Assembly: GCA_001464765.1 (NCBI GenBank)
Contig: LNDV01000017.1
Coordinates: forward strand, 1-64,000
Source of the DNA: Betaproteobacteria bacterium Ga0077526
GTDB taxonomy: Bacteria; Pseudomonadota; Gammaproteobacteria; Burkholderiales; Ga0077523
Direction: 5' to 3'
Length of the DNA: 64,000 nucleotides
The notes beneath the pieces are model-generated. The model searched no databases. It had not been told where the DNA came from and was given only the letters and a program-made list of their open reading frames with translations. Positions 44,744 through 53,456 of the stretch are shown here, one piece after another. A program made the translations under genes and the position numbers. The first letter of the stretch is position 1; every line of letters starts with the position of its first letter.

Positions 44744-46556
44744 GGCCACCCGCCGTTGCGATGCCCGGGGGCAGGTCGTCCTCGGCGGCATCGTCGTCGC
44801 CGAGATAGGCGCGGATCACCCGAGGGTTGCGCTGCACTTCCGAGGGCGGCCCTTCCGCGATCTTCTCGCCGCGATCGAGCACGATCACGTGGTCGGAGAT
44901 CTTCATGACGAGGTCCATGTGGTGCTCGATCAGCAGGATCGTGATGCCGCGGTCGCGGATGCGCCCGATCACGTCGATGAGATCGCCGGTCTCCTGCGGA
45001 TTCAGGCCCGCGGCCGGCTCGTCGAGAAGCAGCAGCCGCGGATGCGTGGCGAGTGCCCGCGCAATCTCCAGTCGCCGCTGCAGACCATAGGGCAGGCTGC
45101 CGGCACGCTCGTTCGCCTTGTCGCGCAGGTCGAGGAAATCGAGGATTCGCAGCGCCTCGTCGCGGGCCTCGTGCTCTTCCCTCACCGCCGTGCGTGTGGC
45201 CCACAGGGTGTGCCACATCCCGGCATCGAGGTGCGCGTGCAGCCCCACTTCCACATTCTCCAGAACGGTCATGTCTACGAACAGCTTCAGGTTCTGGAAA
45301 GTGCGCCCGAGCCCGAGGCGGCACACGCGGTTGGGCGCGAGTCCCGCGAGCGGACGGCCGTTGAACACGACGCTGCCTTCGTCGGGCGCCACGATGCCGG
45401 ACAGCAGGTTGATGAGCGTGGTCTTGCCCGCACCGTTCGGCCCGATGAGCGAGTGGATGTGGCCCGTGCGCAGATCGAGGTCCACGCGATTGACGGGCAC
45501 GACGCCGCCGTAGGCCTTGCGCAGGCCACGCGCTTCGAGCAGCGGACGATCGGGACTCGCGACTTCGCCCGCTCGCAACTGCCAGTCACCGACCGCCGTG
45601 GGCAAGGCCGGCGGCACACCGAGCGACGGCACGACCTTTCGCGCGAGCGCTCCGATCGCACCGGACAACCCGTCGCGCATGAGATACAGCGCGAACAGGA
45701 GCAGCAGTCCGTAGGTGAAGTGCTGAATGTGCGGCCACCGTGCGAGGAAGGCGTCCAGCAGCGTCAGCAGGATCGCGCCCAGCAGCGGGCCGGCCGGCGA
45801 ACTGCCGCCGAACAGCACGATGAGCAGGAAGAAGATCGACAGCCCGAAGGTGATGAAATCCGAGTTGATGTACTGGTTCTGCTGGGCGACCAGCGCACCC
45901 GCGAAACCGCAGGTGATCGCGCTCACGACGAACGCCAGCACCTTCACCCGATAGACGCTCACGCCCACGCTCTCGGCGGCAATCTCGGCATGGCTCACGG
46001 CGCGAAACGCCCGCCCGTGCTTGCCTCGCAGCAGGGAGCGGACGGCAAGATGCGCGACGAGGCACAGGGCGCCCGTGAACCACACCCATTCCCTCGGGCC
46101 GAAATCCGTGCCGCCCACGGACGGCGACACGACGCCGTAGATGCCCGCCTGTCCGCCGAAGACATCCTGCCATTCCGAGACGATCTTCTCGATCACGATG
46201 CCGAAGCCGATGGTGACCATGGCGAGCGCCGGTCCTGCGACCCGCAGCGCCGGCAGTGCCACGAGCGCGCCGAACACGCCGGCGGTCACGCCGCTCGCCG
46301 CGAAGGCCAGCCAGGGGCTCCATTCGAAGCGCGTGGTGAGCAGCGCTGCCGTGTAGGCCCCGACCGCGAACAGCCCGGCATGGCCCAGCGACTTCTGCCC
46401 GGTGTGATTGACGAGCACGTTCAGTCCGACCGCCGCGAGATAGTTCACGCCGATCATGAACAGGACCTTGAGGTGGAAGCCGTTGCCCGTGATGAACGGC
46501 GCGAGGATGACGAACGCCGCGGCGGCGACAACACCCGCGAGGTGGAGGCGCTTCAT
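44736..46556 (-). CDS. Fused ABC permease and ATPase (LivM–LivG)
   Basis: A 606-residue protein combining two normally separate subunits. Residues 1–300 are a LivM-type permease with about eight helices (including NHTGQKSLGHAGLFAVGAY). After a linker, about 345–595 form a LivG-type ATPase with Walker A GPNGAGKTT, the LGRTFQNLKLF Q-loop region, a signature-like LPYGLQRRLEIARAL and Walker B LLLLDEPAAGLNP. The permease starts with ATG at 46556, 2 bp after the livH stop. Fused LivM–LivG proteins are known, but separate genes are the common form. Confidence 0.93.
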   Translation of the reverse strand: MKRLHLAGVVAAAAFVILAPFITGNGFHLKVLFMIGVNYLAAVGLNVLVNHTGQKSLGHAGLFAVGAYTAALLTTRFEWSPWLAFAASGVTAGVFGALVALPALRVAGPALAMVTIGFGIVIEKIVSEWQDVFGGQAGIYGVVSPSVGGTDFGPREWVWFTGALCLVAHLAVRSLLRGKHGRAFRAVSHAEIAAESVGVSVYRVKVLAFVVSAITCGFAGALVAQQNQYINSDFITFGLSIFFLLIVLFGGSSPAGPLLGAILLTLLDAFLARWPHIQHFTYGLLLLFALYLMRDGLSGAIGALARKVVPSLGVPPALPTAVGDWQLRAGEVASPDRPLLEARGLRKAYGGVVPVNRVDLDLRTGHIHSLIGPNGAGKTTLINLLSGIVAPDEGSVVFNGRPLAGLAPNRVCRLGLGRTFQNLKLFVDMTVLENVEVGLHAHLDAGMWHTLWATRTAVREEHEARDEALRILDFLDLRDKANERAGSLPYGLQRRLEIARALATHPRLLLLDEPAAGLNPQETGDLIDVIGRIRDRGITILLIEHHMDLVMKISDHVIVLDRGEKIAEGPPSEVQRNPRVIRAYLGDDDAAEDDLPPGIATAGGHG

Positions 46557-46558
46557 CG

Positions 46559-47476
46559 TCACACCTTCTCCACGCGCCGGCGCCCGAGCAGGCCTTCGGG
46601 CTTCACGGCGAGCACGACGATGATGAGCAGGAAGATGGCGATCTCGCGCAGCTCCGCGTGCCACAGACCCACGAGTGCCTCGAGCAGCCCCATCAGAAAC
46701 CCGCCCAGCATGCAGCCCCGCGGATTGTCGAGACCGCCGACGATCGCGGCGGAGAAGGCCTTGAGGGCGAGCGTCAGGCCCATGTACACGGAGGCCGTCG
46801 TGATCGGCGCGACGAGCAGGCCCGCCAGGCCCGCGAAAGCGGAACTCAGCACGAAGGCACCCACGACGACCGCGGACACGTCGATGCCCATCAGCGTCGC
46901 CGCGTTGCGATTCTCGGCCACGGCACGCATCGCCTTGCCCAGTCGGGTGCGCCGCATGACCACGTCGAGGGCGATCAGGACCGCGACGCTCACCACCAGC
47001 ACGAGGATCTCCTGCGGCACGAAGCCCGCCCCGGCCAGACGGATGACGTCGTTGCCGAGCGGGGAAGGCATCGGGACCGGAGACGGTCCCCAGATCGCGA
47101 GGGCGGTGTTCTGCACGAGGATGCCGAAGCCGATGGTGCTCATCACCCAGGCGAGGCCCGGACGCCCCGCGAACGGCCGGACTGCCGTGAAATAGAGCAT
47201 CACGCCCAGCACCGCCGTGACGAGAGTGCCGCCCACGAGGCTCACCGCGTACACGGTGGGCGTCACGTCGATCGCGTCGAGCGGCGCGTTGATGCCCTTG
47301 CCGGCGAGGAGCAGCAGCACCGACACGGAGACGAACGCGCCGGCAACCAGGAACTCGCCCTGACCGAAGTTGAACGTGCGCGTGGTGCCGTGGGTGATGT
47401 TGAACCCGACGGCCACGAGCGAGTAGATGCCGCCGAGGGCGAGCCCGCTGAACAGGGCCTGGAGCAGGACGACCAT
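46559..47476 (-). CDS. livH: Branched-chain-type ABC permease LivH
   Basis: A 305-residue membrane subunit with about eight helices. It begins LLQALFSGLALGGIYSLVAVG, a LivH hallmark, and has the coupling-helix region MRRTRLGKAMRAVAEN and the AIVGGLDNPRGCMLGG loop. It pairs with the LivM half of the downstream fusion. Substrates of this family include branched-chain amino acids but also many other small acids, so the name does not fix the cargo. Confidence 0.94.
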   Translation of the reverse strand: MVVLLQALFSGLALGGIYSLVAVGFNITHGTTRTFNFGQGEFLVAGAFVSVSVLLLLAGKGINAPLDAIDVTPTVYAVSLVGGTLVTAVLGVMLYFTAVRPFAGRPGLAWVMSTIGFGILVQNTALAIWGPSPVPMPSPLGNDVIRLAGAGFVPQEILVLVVSVAVLIALDVVMRRTRLGKAMRAVAENRNAATLMGIDVSAVVVGAFVLSSAFAGLAGLLVAPITTASVYMGLTLALKAFSAAIVGGLDNPRGCMLGGFLMGLLEALVGLWHAELREIAIFLLIIVVLAVKPEGLLGRRRVEKV

Positions 47477-47528
47477 GGGGATTCCCGGATCGGATCGGGG
47501 CGGCCGTCGACCGGCCGCCCCGCAAAGG

Positions 47529-48719
47529 TCACTTCTTGAAGTCGGCCGGGGTGAAGGTCTTGGTCACGGCGTCCTCGTAGCGGCCCACCAGACTGCCCTT
47601 CCAGCGCGCGAGGTAGAAGTCCGCGACCGTCAGCCCTTCGTGGTCGGTCTTCGAGAACGGCTTGTCGTAGGTCTTGACGATGCCCTGCACCCCGGTCACG
47701 CCTTCGAGGGCCGCGGCCACCTTCTCGCCGTCGGTCGTGCCGGCCGCCTTCATGGCGGCAGCGAGCAGCAGCACGGCGTCGTAGGCCTGCGCGGCGCACG
47801 CGAACGTGGTCATCGTGGGGTAGTTCTTGCGGATGCGCTCGCCCAGCGCCTTGGCTCGCGGGTTGCTGTCCTCGGTCGTGGAGGCCGTGAGGATCAGCCG
47901 CTCCGCGAGCTTCTGGCCGGCCGTGCGCGGCAGCACGGAGCTCTGGCTGCCCCAGGTGCTGAGCGTGATCGGCGCCCAGCCGATCTTGTCGAGGCTCTTC
48001 AGCGTATGCGCAGTGCCGTCGGCGATGGCGTACACGATGACGGTGTCGGCGCCTTCCCCGCGGATCTTCGAAAGCTGGGACGTCATGTCCGTGTCCTTCG
48101 GGCCGAACTTCTCCACCGCCACGGGCTTGATCCCGTGCAGGGCGAGAACCTCGGTGGCGTCCTTGATGCCTCCCTGCCCGTAGCCAGTGCTGTCCGCGAT
48201 GATCGCGATCTTCTTGGTCGGCGAGGCCTTCACGGCGTACGCGACGATGAGGGCCACCTGTTCGCGGTCCACCATGGAGATGCGGAACAGGAAGTTCTGC
48301 GCCTGCTTGGCATAGCGTGTCGTGACCTCCGTCGCCGTGGCGATGGGCACGATCACCGGAATCTTCTTCTGCTGAGGAATGTGCATGAACGCCAGCGCAT
48401 TGCCGGAGTTCGTCGGACCGACGATCGCCGCGACGCCCTCGTTGTCTATGAGCTCGGTCACGTTCTGGATCGACTTGGGTGGCGTGCCGAGGTCGTCGCG
48501 GATCACGGGGACGAGCTTGCGGCCGAGGACACCGCCTGCCTTGTTGATGTCTTCGATGGCCATCTCGAACCCCCAGCGGCCCGCGGTGCCGAGTTCCGCC
48601 ACGGCCGTGGCGGACTGGTCGCCGTTGAACCCGATCTTGATGTCCTGCGCCTGCACCGTCCCTGCTGCCAGGGCCGTCGCCATCGCGAGCGCCCCGCCGA
48701 TCCAGCGTCTGATATCCAT
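47529..48719 (-). CDS. livK: Periplasmic substrate-binding protein (LivK type)
   Basis: A 396-residue type I periplasmic binding protein with a signal peptide (about 1–24, ending VQAQ). The mature fold starts IKIGFNGDQSATAVAELG and has the usual FEMAIEDINKAGG helix, VAAIVGPTNSG and IAIIADSTGYGQGG segments. The start at 48719 has a strong GGGAGGAAGG site. The binding-site residues do not reveal the ligand. The gene lies between GMC copy 2 (56-bp gap) and livH (52-bp gap). Confidence 0.92.
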   Translation of the reverse strand: MDIRRWIGGALAMATALAAGTVQAQDIKIGFNGDQSATAVAELGTAGRWGFEMAIEDINKAGGVLGRKLVPVIRDDLGTPPKSIQNVTELIDNEGVAAIVGPTNSGNALAFMHIPQQKKIPVIVPIATATEVTTRYAKQAQNFLFRISMVDREQVALIVAYAVKASPTKKIAIIADSTGYGQGGIKDATEVLALHGIKPVAVEKFGPKDTDMTSQLSKIRGEGADTVIVYAIADGTAHTLKSLDKIGWAPITLSTWGSQSSVLPRTAGQKLAERLILTASTTEDSNPRAKALGERIRKNYPTMTTFACAAQAYDAVLLLAAAMKAAGTTDGEKVAAALEGVTGVQGIVKTYDKPFSKTDHEGLTVADFYLARWKGSLVGRYEDAVTKTFTPADFKK

Positions 48720-48775
48720 GCCTTCCTCCCTGTTGTCGTCCCGGGCGCTGCGAACCGCGCGCGCGGGCTGCTGCA

Positions 48776-50482
48776 TCACATGGCCACGACCGGCCGCGGT
48801 GTCTTTCTGCCCTGCGCAGGCAGCGCATTGAGGCGCGCCTGATTGTCCTGCGGATGTTCGGCGGGCAGCGGCTTGCGGCCGAGGATGAGGTCCGCCGCCT
48901 TTTCCGCGACCACCATCGTCGGTGCGCCGGTGTTGCCGGAGGGCATCGTCGGCATGATCGAAGCGTCGACCACGCGCAATCCCTCCAGACCGACGACGCG
49001 CAGCTGCGAGTCGACCACGGTCATCGGATCGCCGATCGGGCCCATGCGGCACGTGCCCATGAAATGCCAGGCCGTCGAGCCGCGTGCCCGGGCGCAGTCC
49101 AGCAGTTCGTCGTCACTCACCGCCTCGGCGGGCGGGTATTCGTCGCGTTCGATGTACGAAAGCAGCGGCGCCGTGTGGAGCATACGCCGCGCGAGCCGCA
49201 GGGCGTCGACGGCACTGCGCTGGTCCATCTCGTGTTGCAGGTAGTTGGGCTGGATACGCGGCAGTTCGAACGGATCGGCGGAGCGGGCCCTCACGAAGCC
49301 CCGACTCTCGGGCCGCAACTGGTAGAACCCGAGCGTCATGCCGGGGAAGTCGTCCAGCTTGCCCGCGAGGCCGGACGCGTAACTGCCGGGCGAGAAGTGG
49401 AACTGCAGGTCGTTGTCGGCGAGTTCAGGACGCGACCGTGTGAACGCATACGCGACCGACGGACTGATGGCCAGCACGCTCGGCTTGCCCACGGCCCAGC
49501 GGGCGATCTCGCGCAGCAGTCGCCAGCCGCGCGCCGTGTGATTGATGGTCTCGACCCCGCGCACCCGGGCGATGGATCGCACCATGTAGTGGTCCTGAAA
49601 GTTCTCGCCGACACCCGGGAGCGCGTGCACTACGTTCACGCCGAGGGACGCCAGCAGGTCCGCCGGGCCGACACCGGAAATCTGCAGCAGCTTTGGCGTG
49701 TTGGCCGCGCCCGCGCTGAGAATGACTTCCCGTCGCGCCGACACTGTCACGGCTTCCGCCCCCGGGCCGGGTACGTACATCACGCCGGTGGCCCGCCGGC
49801 CATCGAACACGATCTTGGTGACGTGCGCGTTGGTTCGGACATCCACGTTGCCACGCTGCATCGCCGGCCGCAGAAAGGCCTTCGCGGCGCTCACGCGCCA
49901 GCCGTTCAGAATCCAGCGCTGGTAATAGCCCGCACCGGTCTGACTGGCGGCGTTGTAGTCGTTCTGCGGCGGGAGACCGAATGTCCCCGCAGCCGCGATG
50001 AATGCATCGCACAGCGGGTGGCGCCAGTCGCAGTCGGTGATGGGCAGCAGACCGTTGCTGCCGCGGAAACGCCGGTCGTGCGGGCCGACGCGCCGTTCGG
50101 TGCGCTTGAAGTACGGCAGCAGCTCCGGATAGGACCACCCCGGATTACCCAGCGCCGCCCACGTGTCGTAGTCGAGCGGCAGCCCGCGCGTGTAGTTGAA
50201 GCCGTTGATGGAACTCGACCCGCCCAGGGTACGGCCCATGCGCGTGACGACAGGCCGGCCACCGCTGCCTTCGGAGGGCTCGGTCTGGAAGTCCCACGAG
50301 TAGCGCGGGTCGTAGCCGACTCGGATGAACCCGGCCGGCACGTGCAGGAACAGATTTCGATCGGGCGGTCCCGATTCCAGCACGCACACGCGGAAGCGGC
50401 CGTCCTCCGAGAGGCGATGCGCGAGCAGGCAGCCCGCGGCGCCGGCACCGACGATGACGTAGTCGAACTGGAGTTCGGCCAT
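48776..50482 (-). CDS. GMC-family FAD-dependent alcohol dehydrogenase (copy 2)
   Basis: A 568-residue GMC oxidoreductase with FAD-binding VIVGAGAAGCLLAHRLSED, GRTLGGSSSING, catalytic His in AWHFMGTCRMG and Asn in SGNTGAPTMVVAEKAAD. It shares its whole length and many exact stretches (for example [11 protein letters not shown]) with copy 1, so the two arose by duplication and may oxidise related alcohols. ATG at 50482 overlaps the upstream lyase stop as ATGA. The C-terminus has a roughly 20-residue extension relative to copy 1. Confidence 0.9.
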   Translation of the reverse strand: MAELQFDYVIVGAGAAGCLLAHRLSEDGRFRVCVLESGPPDRNLFLHVPAGFIRVGYDPRYSWDFQTEPSEGSGGRPVVTRMGRTLGGSSSINGFNYTRGLPLDYDTWAALGNPGWSYPELLPYFKRTERRVGPHDRRFRGSNGLLPITDCDWRHPLCDAFIAAAGTFGLPPQNDYNAASQTGAGYYQRWILNGWRVSAAKAFLRPAMQRGNVDVRTNAHVTKIVFDGRRATGVMYVPGPGAEAVTVSARREVILSAGAANTPKLLQISGVGPADLLASLGVNVVHALPGVGENFQDHYMVRSIARVRGVETINHTARGWRLLREIARWAVGKPSVLAISPSVAYAFTRSRPELADNDLQFHFSPGSYASGLAGKLDDFPGMTLGFYQLRPESRGFVRARSADPFELPRIQPNYLQHEMDQRSAVDALRLARRMLHTAPLLSYIERDEYPPAEAVSDDELLDCARARGSTAWHFMGTCRMGPIGDPMTVVDSQLRVVGLEGLRVVDASIMPTMPSGNTGAPTMVVAEKAADLILGRKPLPAEHPQDNQARLNALPAQGRKTPRPVVAM

Positions 50483-51441
50483 CACAGGGCTCCGGGGCCG
50501 CGCTGCACGGACGCCGGCATGGGGTGCAGGTCGAGCCGGCGGCCCGCCTTGACGATTGCACTCGGCGTGTCGTGTCCGACCAGCCCGGGCAGTCGGCGCG
50601 AAACCGCGAGCAGCCGGTCGAGATCCACGCCGGTATCGAAGTCCATGAGTTCCAGCGCGTGCACGACCGTCTCGGTACACACGTTGCCGCTCGCACCCGG
50701 CGCGTAGGGACAGCCGCCGAGTCCGCCGAGCGCAGCATCGAAACGGTCCACGCCCGCATCGATCGCAGCGAGGATATTGGCGAAGCCGAGGCCGCGCGTG
50801 TCATGGAAGTGCATGGTGAGTTCCGTCTCCGGCCACCGCGCGCGAAACGCCTTCGCGAGCGAATCGACCTGTGGGGGGTATGCCATGCCGGTGGTGTCGC
50901 ACAGCGTGACGCCCGTGGCACCGGCTTCGACGAATCGCCGGCACCAGTCGAGCACGCCTTCCTGCGGCACATCACCTTCCATCGGGCAGCCGAACGCGCA
51001 GGAGAGCGAGATGTTCACCGGGAACCGGGGGGCCGCGCAGCGCTCGGTGATGGCCGCGAGTCCGGCGAAGGACTGCTCCCGAGTCATGCGCAGATTCGCG
51101 AGGTTGTGCGATTCGGTGGCCGACATGACGAGGTTGAGTTCGTCGGTACCGCAGTCCATCGCGCGTTCCGCGCCGCGCAGATTGGGCACCAGCGCGGTGT
51201 AGACGACGCCGTGCCGGCGGGAGATGCCCGACATCACCTCTTCGGCATCGCGCAGCGCCGGAATGGCCTTGGGCGACACGAACGCGGTGACCTCGATCTT
51301 CGCGAGCCCGGCCTCCGACAGCGAATCGACCAGCGCGATCTTCTCCGCCGTCGGGACAAACACGGATTCCATCTGCAGGCCGTCGCGAGTACCGACTTCC
51401 TGCAGGCAGACGCGGCGACGGGCGCCCGTCCATGCACTCAT
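50482..51441 (-). CDS. Hydroxymethylglutaryl-CoA lyase-like enzyme
   Basis: A 319-residue DRE-TIM metallolyase. The family residues are all present: metal/catalytic Arg-Asp in EVGTRDGLQ (19–20), the metal histidines in MHFHDTRG (about 210) and the mobile catalytic cysteine in GLGGCPYAPGASGNV (about 243). It should cleave 3-hydroxy-3-methylglutaryl-CoA or a close relative such as citramalyl-CoA into acetyl-CoA and a keto acid. It overlaps both neighbours by 4 bp, directly downstream of the CoA-transferase expected to supply its thioester. Confidence 0.9.
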   Translation of the reverse strand: MSAWTGARRRVCLQEVGTRDGLQMESVFVPTAEKIALVDSLSEAGLAKIEVTAFVSPKAIPALRDAEEVMSGISRRHGVVYTALVPNLRGAERAMDCGTDELNLVMSATESHNLANLRMTREQSFAGLAAITERCAAPRFPVNISLSCAFGCPMEGDVPQEGVLDWCRRFVEAGATGVTLCDTTGMAYPPQVDSLAKAFRARWPETELTMHFHDTRGLGFANILAAIDAGVDRFDAALGGLGGCPYAPGASGNVCTETVVHALELMDFDTGVDLDRLLAVSRRLPGLVGHDTPSAIVKAGRRLDLHPMPASVQRGPGAL

Positions 51442-52646
51442 GCAACCACCTTCCTTTCGCGCAGAGCGCGGATTGCCGCTTCGTCGAACCCCAGCGCAGA
51501 CAGGACCGTGTCCGTGTCGTCACCGAGTTTCGGGGCCGACGCACGCACGGTTCCGGGCGTGGCCGACAGTTTCGGGACGATGCCCGGCACGTCGAGTTCG
51601 TGGCCGTCCCGGGTGCGCTGACGCAGGATCATGTCACGGGCGCGATAGTGCGGGTCCTCGGCGATGTCCTTGGCGGTGTAGACGCGGCCGGCGGGCACAC
51701 GGACTTCGGCCAGCACCGAGAGCACTTCCGCCACGGTGCGCGTGGTCGTCCACGCTTCGATGGCGGCATCGAGTTCGCCTACGCGCGCGACACGACCCGC
51801 GTTGTTGGCGAGGTCCGGCGCGTCGGCAAGGTCCGGACGACCGATGGCACCCATCAGTCGCTTGAAGATACCGTCGCCATTGCCGGCCACCAGCGCGAAG
51901 CCGTCCGTGCATCGGTAGGCGTTGGAGGGCGCGATGCCGGGCAGCGATGATCCTGCCGGTTCGCGCACGACGCCAAACGCGCTGTACTCGGGAATGAGGC
52001 TCTCCATCACGTTGAACACCGCCTCGTGCAGCGCCACGTCGATGACCTGCCCGGGGCCACCGTGGACCTTGCGGTGGTAAAGCGCCATGAGCACGCCGAT
52101 AGTGCCGTGCAGGGCGGCCAGCGTGTCCCCGATCGAGACACCCACGCGGACAGGCACCCGTCCCGGCTCCGCGGTGAGATGCCGCAGACCGCCCATTGCC
52201 TCGCCGATCACGCCGAACCCCGGAAGATCGCGATAGGGTCCGGTCTGCCCGTAGCCGGAAATGCGGAGCATCACCAGCCCCGGATTGATCTCGCGCAGGC
52301 GCTCCCACCCGAGCCCCCACCCTTCGAGCGTGCCGGGCCGGAAATTCTCGACCACGACATCGGCTTCGGCCACGAGCCGGCGCACGATCTCCTGGCCTTC
52401 GGGCTGGCGCAGGTCGAGCGCCACCGAGCGCTTGTTGCGCGACTGGACCTGCCACCAGACCGAGGTGCCATCCTGCAGAAGCCGCCAGTTGCGAAGCGGG
52501 TCGCCCTCGCCCGGCGCCTCGATCTTGATGACGTCGGCCCCGAACTCGCCGAGCAGCCGCGTCGCGAAGGGGCCGGCGATCAGTTGTCCCAGTTCGAGGA
52601 CGCGAAGCCCGTCGAGGGCGCCGGACGGAATGGGAAGTTCAGACAT
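51438..52646 (-). CDS. Family III CoA-transferase (CaiB/BaiF type)
   Basis: A 402-residue CoA-transferase: LRVLELGQLIAGPFATRLLGEFGADVIKIE at the N-terminus, RNKRSVALDLRQPEG, VVENFRPGTLEGWG and SGYGQTGPY are standard family blocks. It would move CoA from a donor, usually succinyl-CoA, to a free acid. ATG at 52646 is preferred; an in-frame ATG 15 bp upstream is possible. It is the first gene of the cassette and overlaps the lyase gene by 4 bp. Human SUGCT, a related enzyme, activates glutarate and 3-hydroxy-3-methylglutarate, which fits the lyase partner. Confidence 0.9.
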   Translation of the reverse strand: MSELPIPSGALDGLRVLELGQLIAGPFATRLLGEFGADVIKIEAPGEGDPLRNWRLLQDGTSVWWQVQSRNKRSVALDLRQPEGQEIVRRLVAEADVVVENFRPGTLEGWGLGWERLREINPGLVMLRISGYGQTGPYRDLPGFGVIGEAMGGLRHLTAEPGRVPVRVGVSIGDTLAALHGTIGVLMALYHRKVHGGPGQVIDVALHEAVFNVMESLIPEYSAFGVVREPAGSSLPGIAPSNAYRCTDGFALVAGNGDGIFKRLMGAIGRPDLADAPDLANNAGRVARVGELDAAIEAWTTTRTVAEVLSVLAEVRVPAGRVYTAKDIAEDPHYRARDMILRQRTRDGHELDVPGIVPKLSATPGTVRASAPKLGDDTDTVLSALGFDEAAIRALRERKVVA

Positions 52647-52685
52647 TGATGAGCCGGACATGTCGGAAGCGGTCAGCAGTGGGAT

Positions 52686-52726
52686 CGACACCGATAGTGT
52701 CGCGGGGACCGAGCCGCTGTAAACAG
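52686..52726 (-). promoter_or_regulatory. Candidate promoter with two palindromes for the catabolic operon
   Basis: On the minus strand TTTACA (−35, 52718–52723) and CACTAT (−10, 52694–52699) are 18 bp apart. CGACAC-n5-GTGTCG (52686–52702) covers the −10 and CTGT-AA-ACAG (52717–52726) covers the −35. Two operator-like palindromes on a promoter suggest control by a dedicated regulator. None is encoded in the cassette. Confidence 0.4.
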
Positions 52727-52799
52727 TCGTTTCGGCAAGGCGCGTTTGGAGATGGCCCGCCGATCAGCCCGCAGCGCGCGAGCGGACTCGCAAAAGCCG

Positions 52800-53411
52800 T
52801 CACGCGGGGTGGTCCTGCCGGCCTTCGTCGCCGTTCAGCATACGCTCGACATACCGGGCGATGAGGTCCACTTCGAGATTGACGCGGCTGCCCGCCACGA
52901 GATCGCCGAGGTTGGTCATGGCCAGGGTGTGCGGAATCAGGTTCACGCTGAAAAGCTCGCTCGTCACCTGATTGACCGTGAGGCTCACCCCGTTGACGGT
53001 GATGGACCCCTTGCGCGCGATATAGCGCGACAGCGCCGACGGCACGCGGAACGCGAGCTTGCGGTTGTCGCCGATCGGTTCGATGCTCTCCACGTGGCCC
53101 ACGCCATCCACGTGGCCGGTGACCAGATGGCCGCCAAGGCGGTCGTTGGCCCTCAGTGCCTTCTCGAGATTGAGCCGGTCGCCGGGACCGAAACCCGCGG
53201 TGCAGTCGAGCGTCTCCTTCGAGATGTCCACTTCGAAGCCGTTCGGGTCCAGCGCCACGACGGTCAGACAGCAGCCGTTCACGGCAATGCTGTCGCCGAG
53301 CGCGGTATCGGCGAGGTCGAGGGCCGGCGCGTCGATGCGCGCGCGCGCGCCGGGGCCGCTGGGAGTGAAACGATCGATTCGGCCGACGGCCTGGACGATG
53401 CCGGTGAACAT
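52800..53411 (-). CDS. ribE: Riboflavin synthase, alpha subunit
   Basis: A 203-residue protein built of two homologous barrels, starting with the invariant MFTGIVQ. The repeat structure shows as GDSIAVNGCCLTV in the first half and KGSITVNGVSLTV in the second, with GGHLVTGHVDG between them. It converts two lumazines to riboflavin. It lies 45 bp downstream of ribD; the next rib gene on this strand, ribBX, is 10.8 kb away because the catabolic cassette intervenes. Confidence 0.96.
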   Translation of the reverse strand: MFTGIVQAVGRIDRFTPSGPGARARIDAPALDLADTALGDSIAVNGCCLTVVALDPNGFEVDISKETLDCTAGFGPGDRLNLEKALRANDRLGGHLVTGHVDGVGHVESIEPIGDNRKLAFRVPSALSRYIARKGSITVNGVSLTVNQVTSELFSVNLIPHTLAMTNLGDLVAGSRVNLEVDLIARYVERMLNGDEGRQDHPA

Positions 53412-53456
53412 GGTGTTGCCTCGTTGCGTGAAAAGTGAGCCCGACGGATCAACCGG

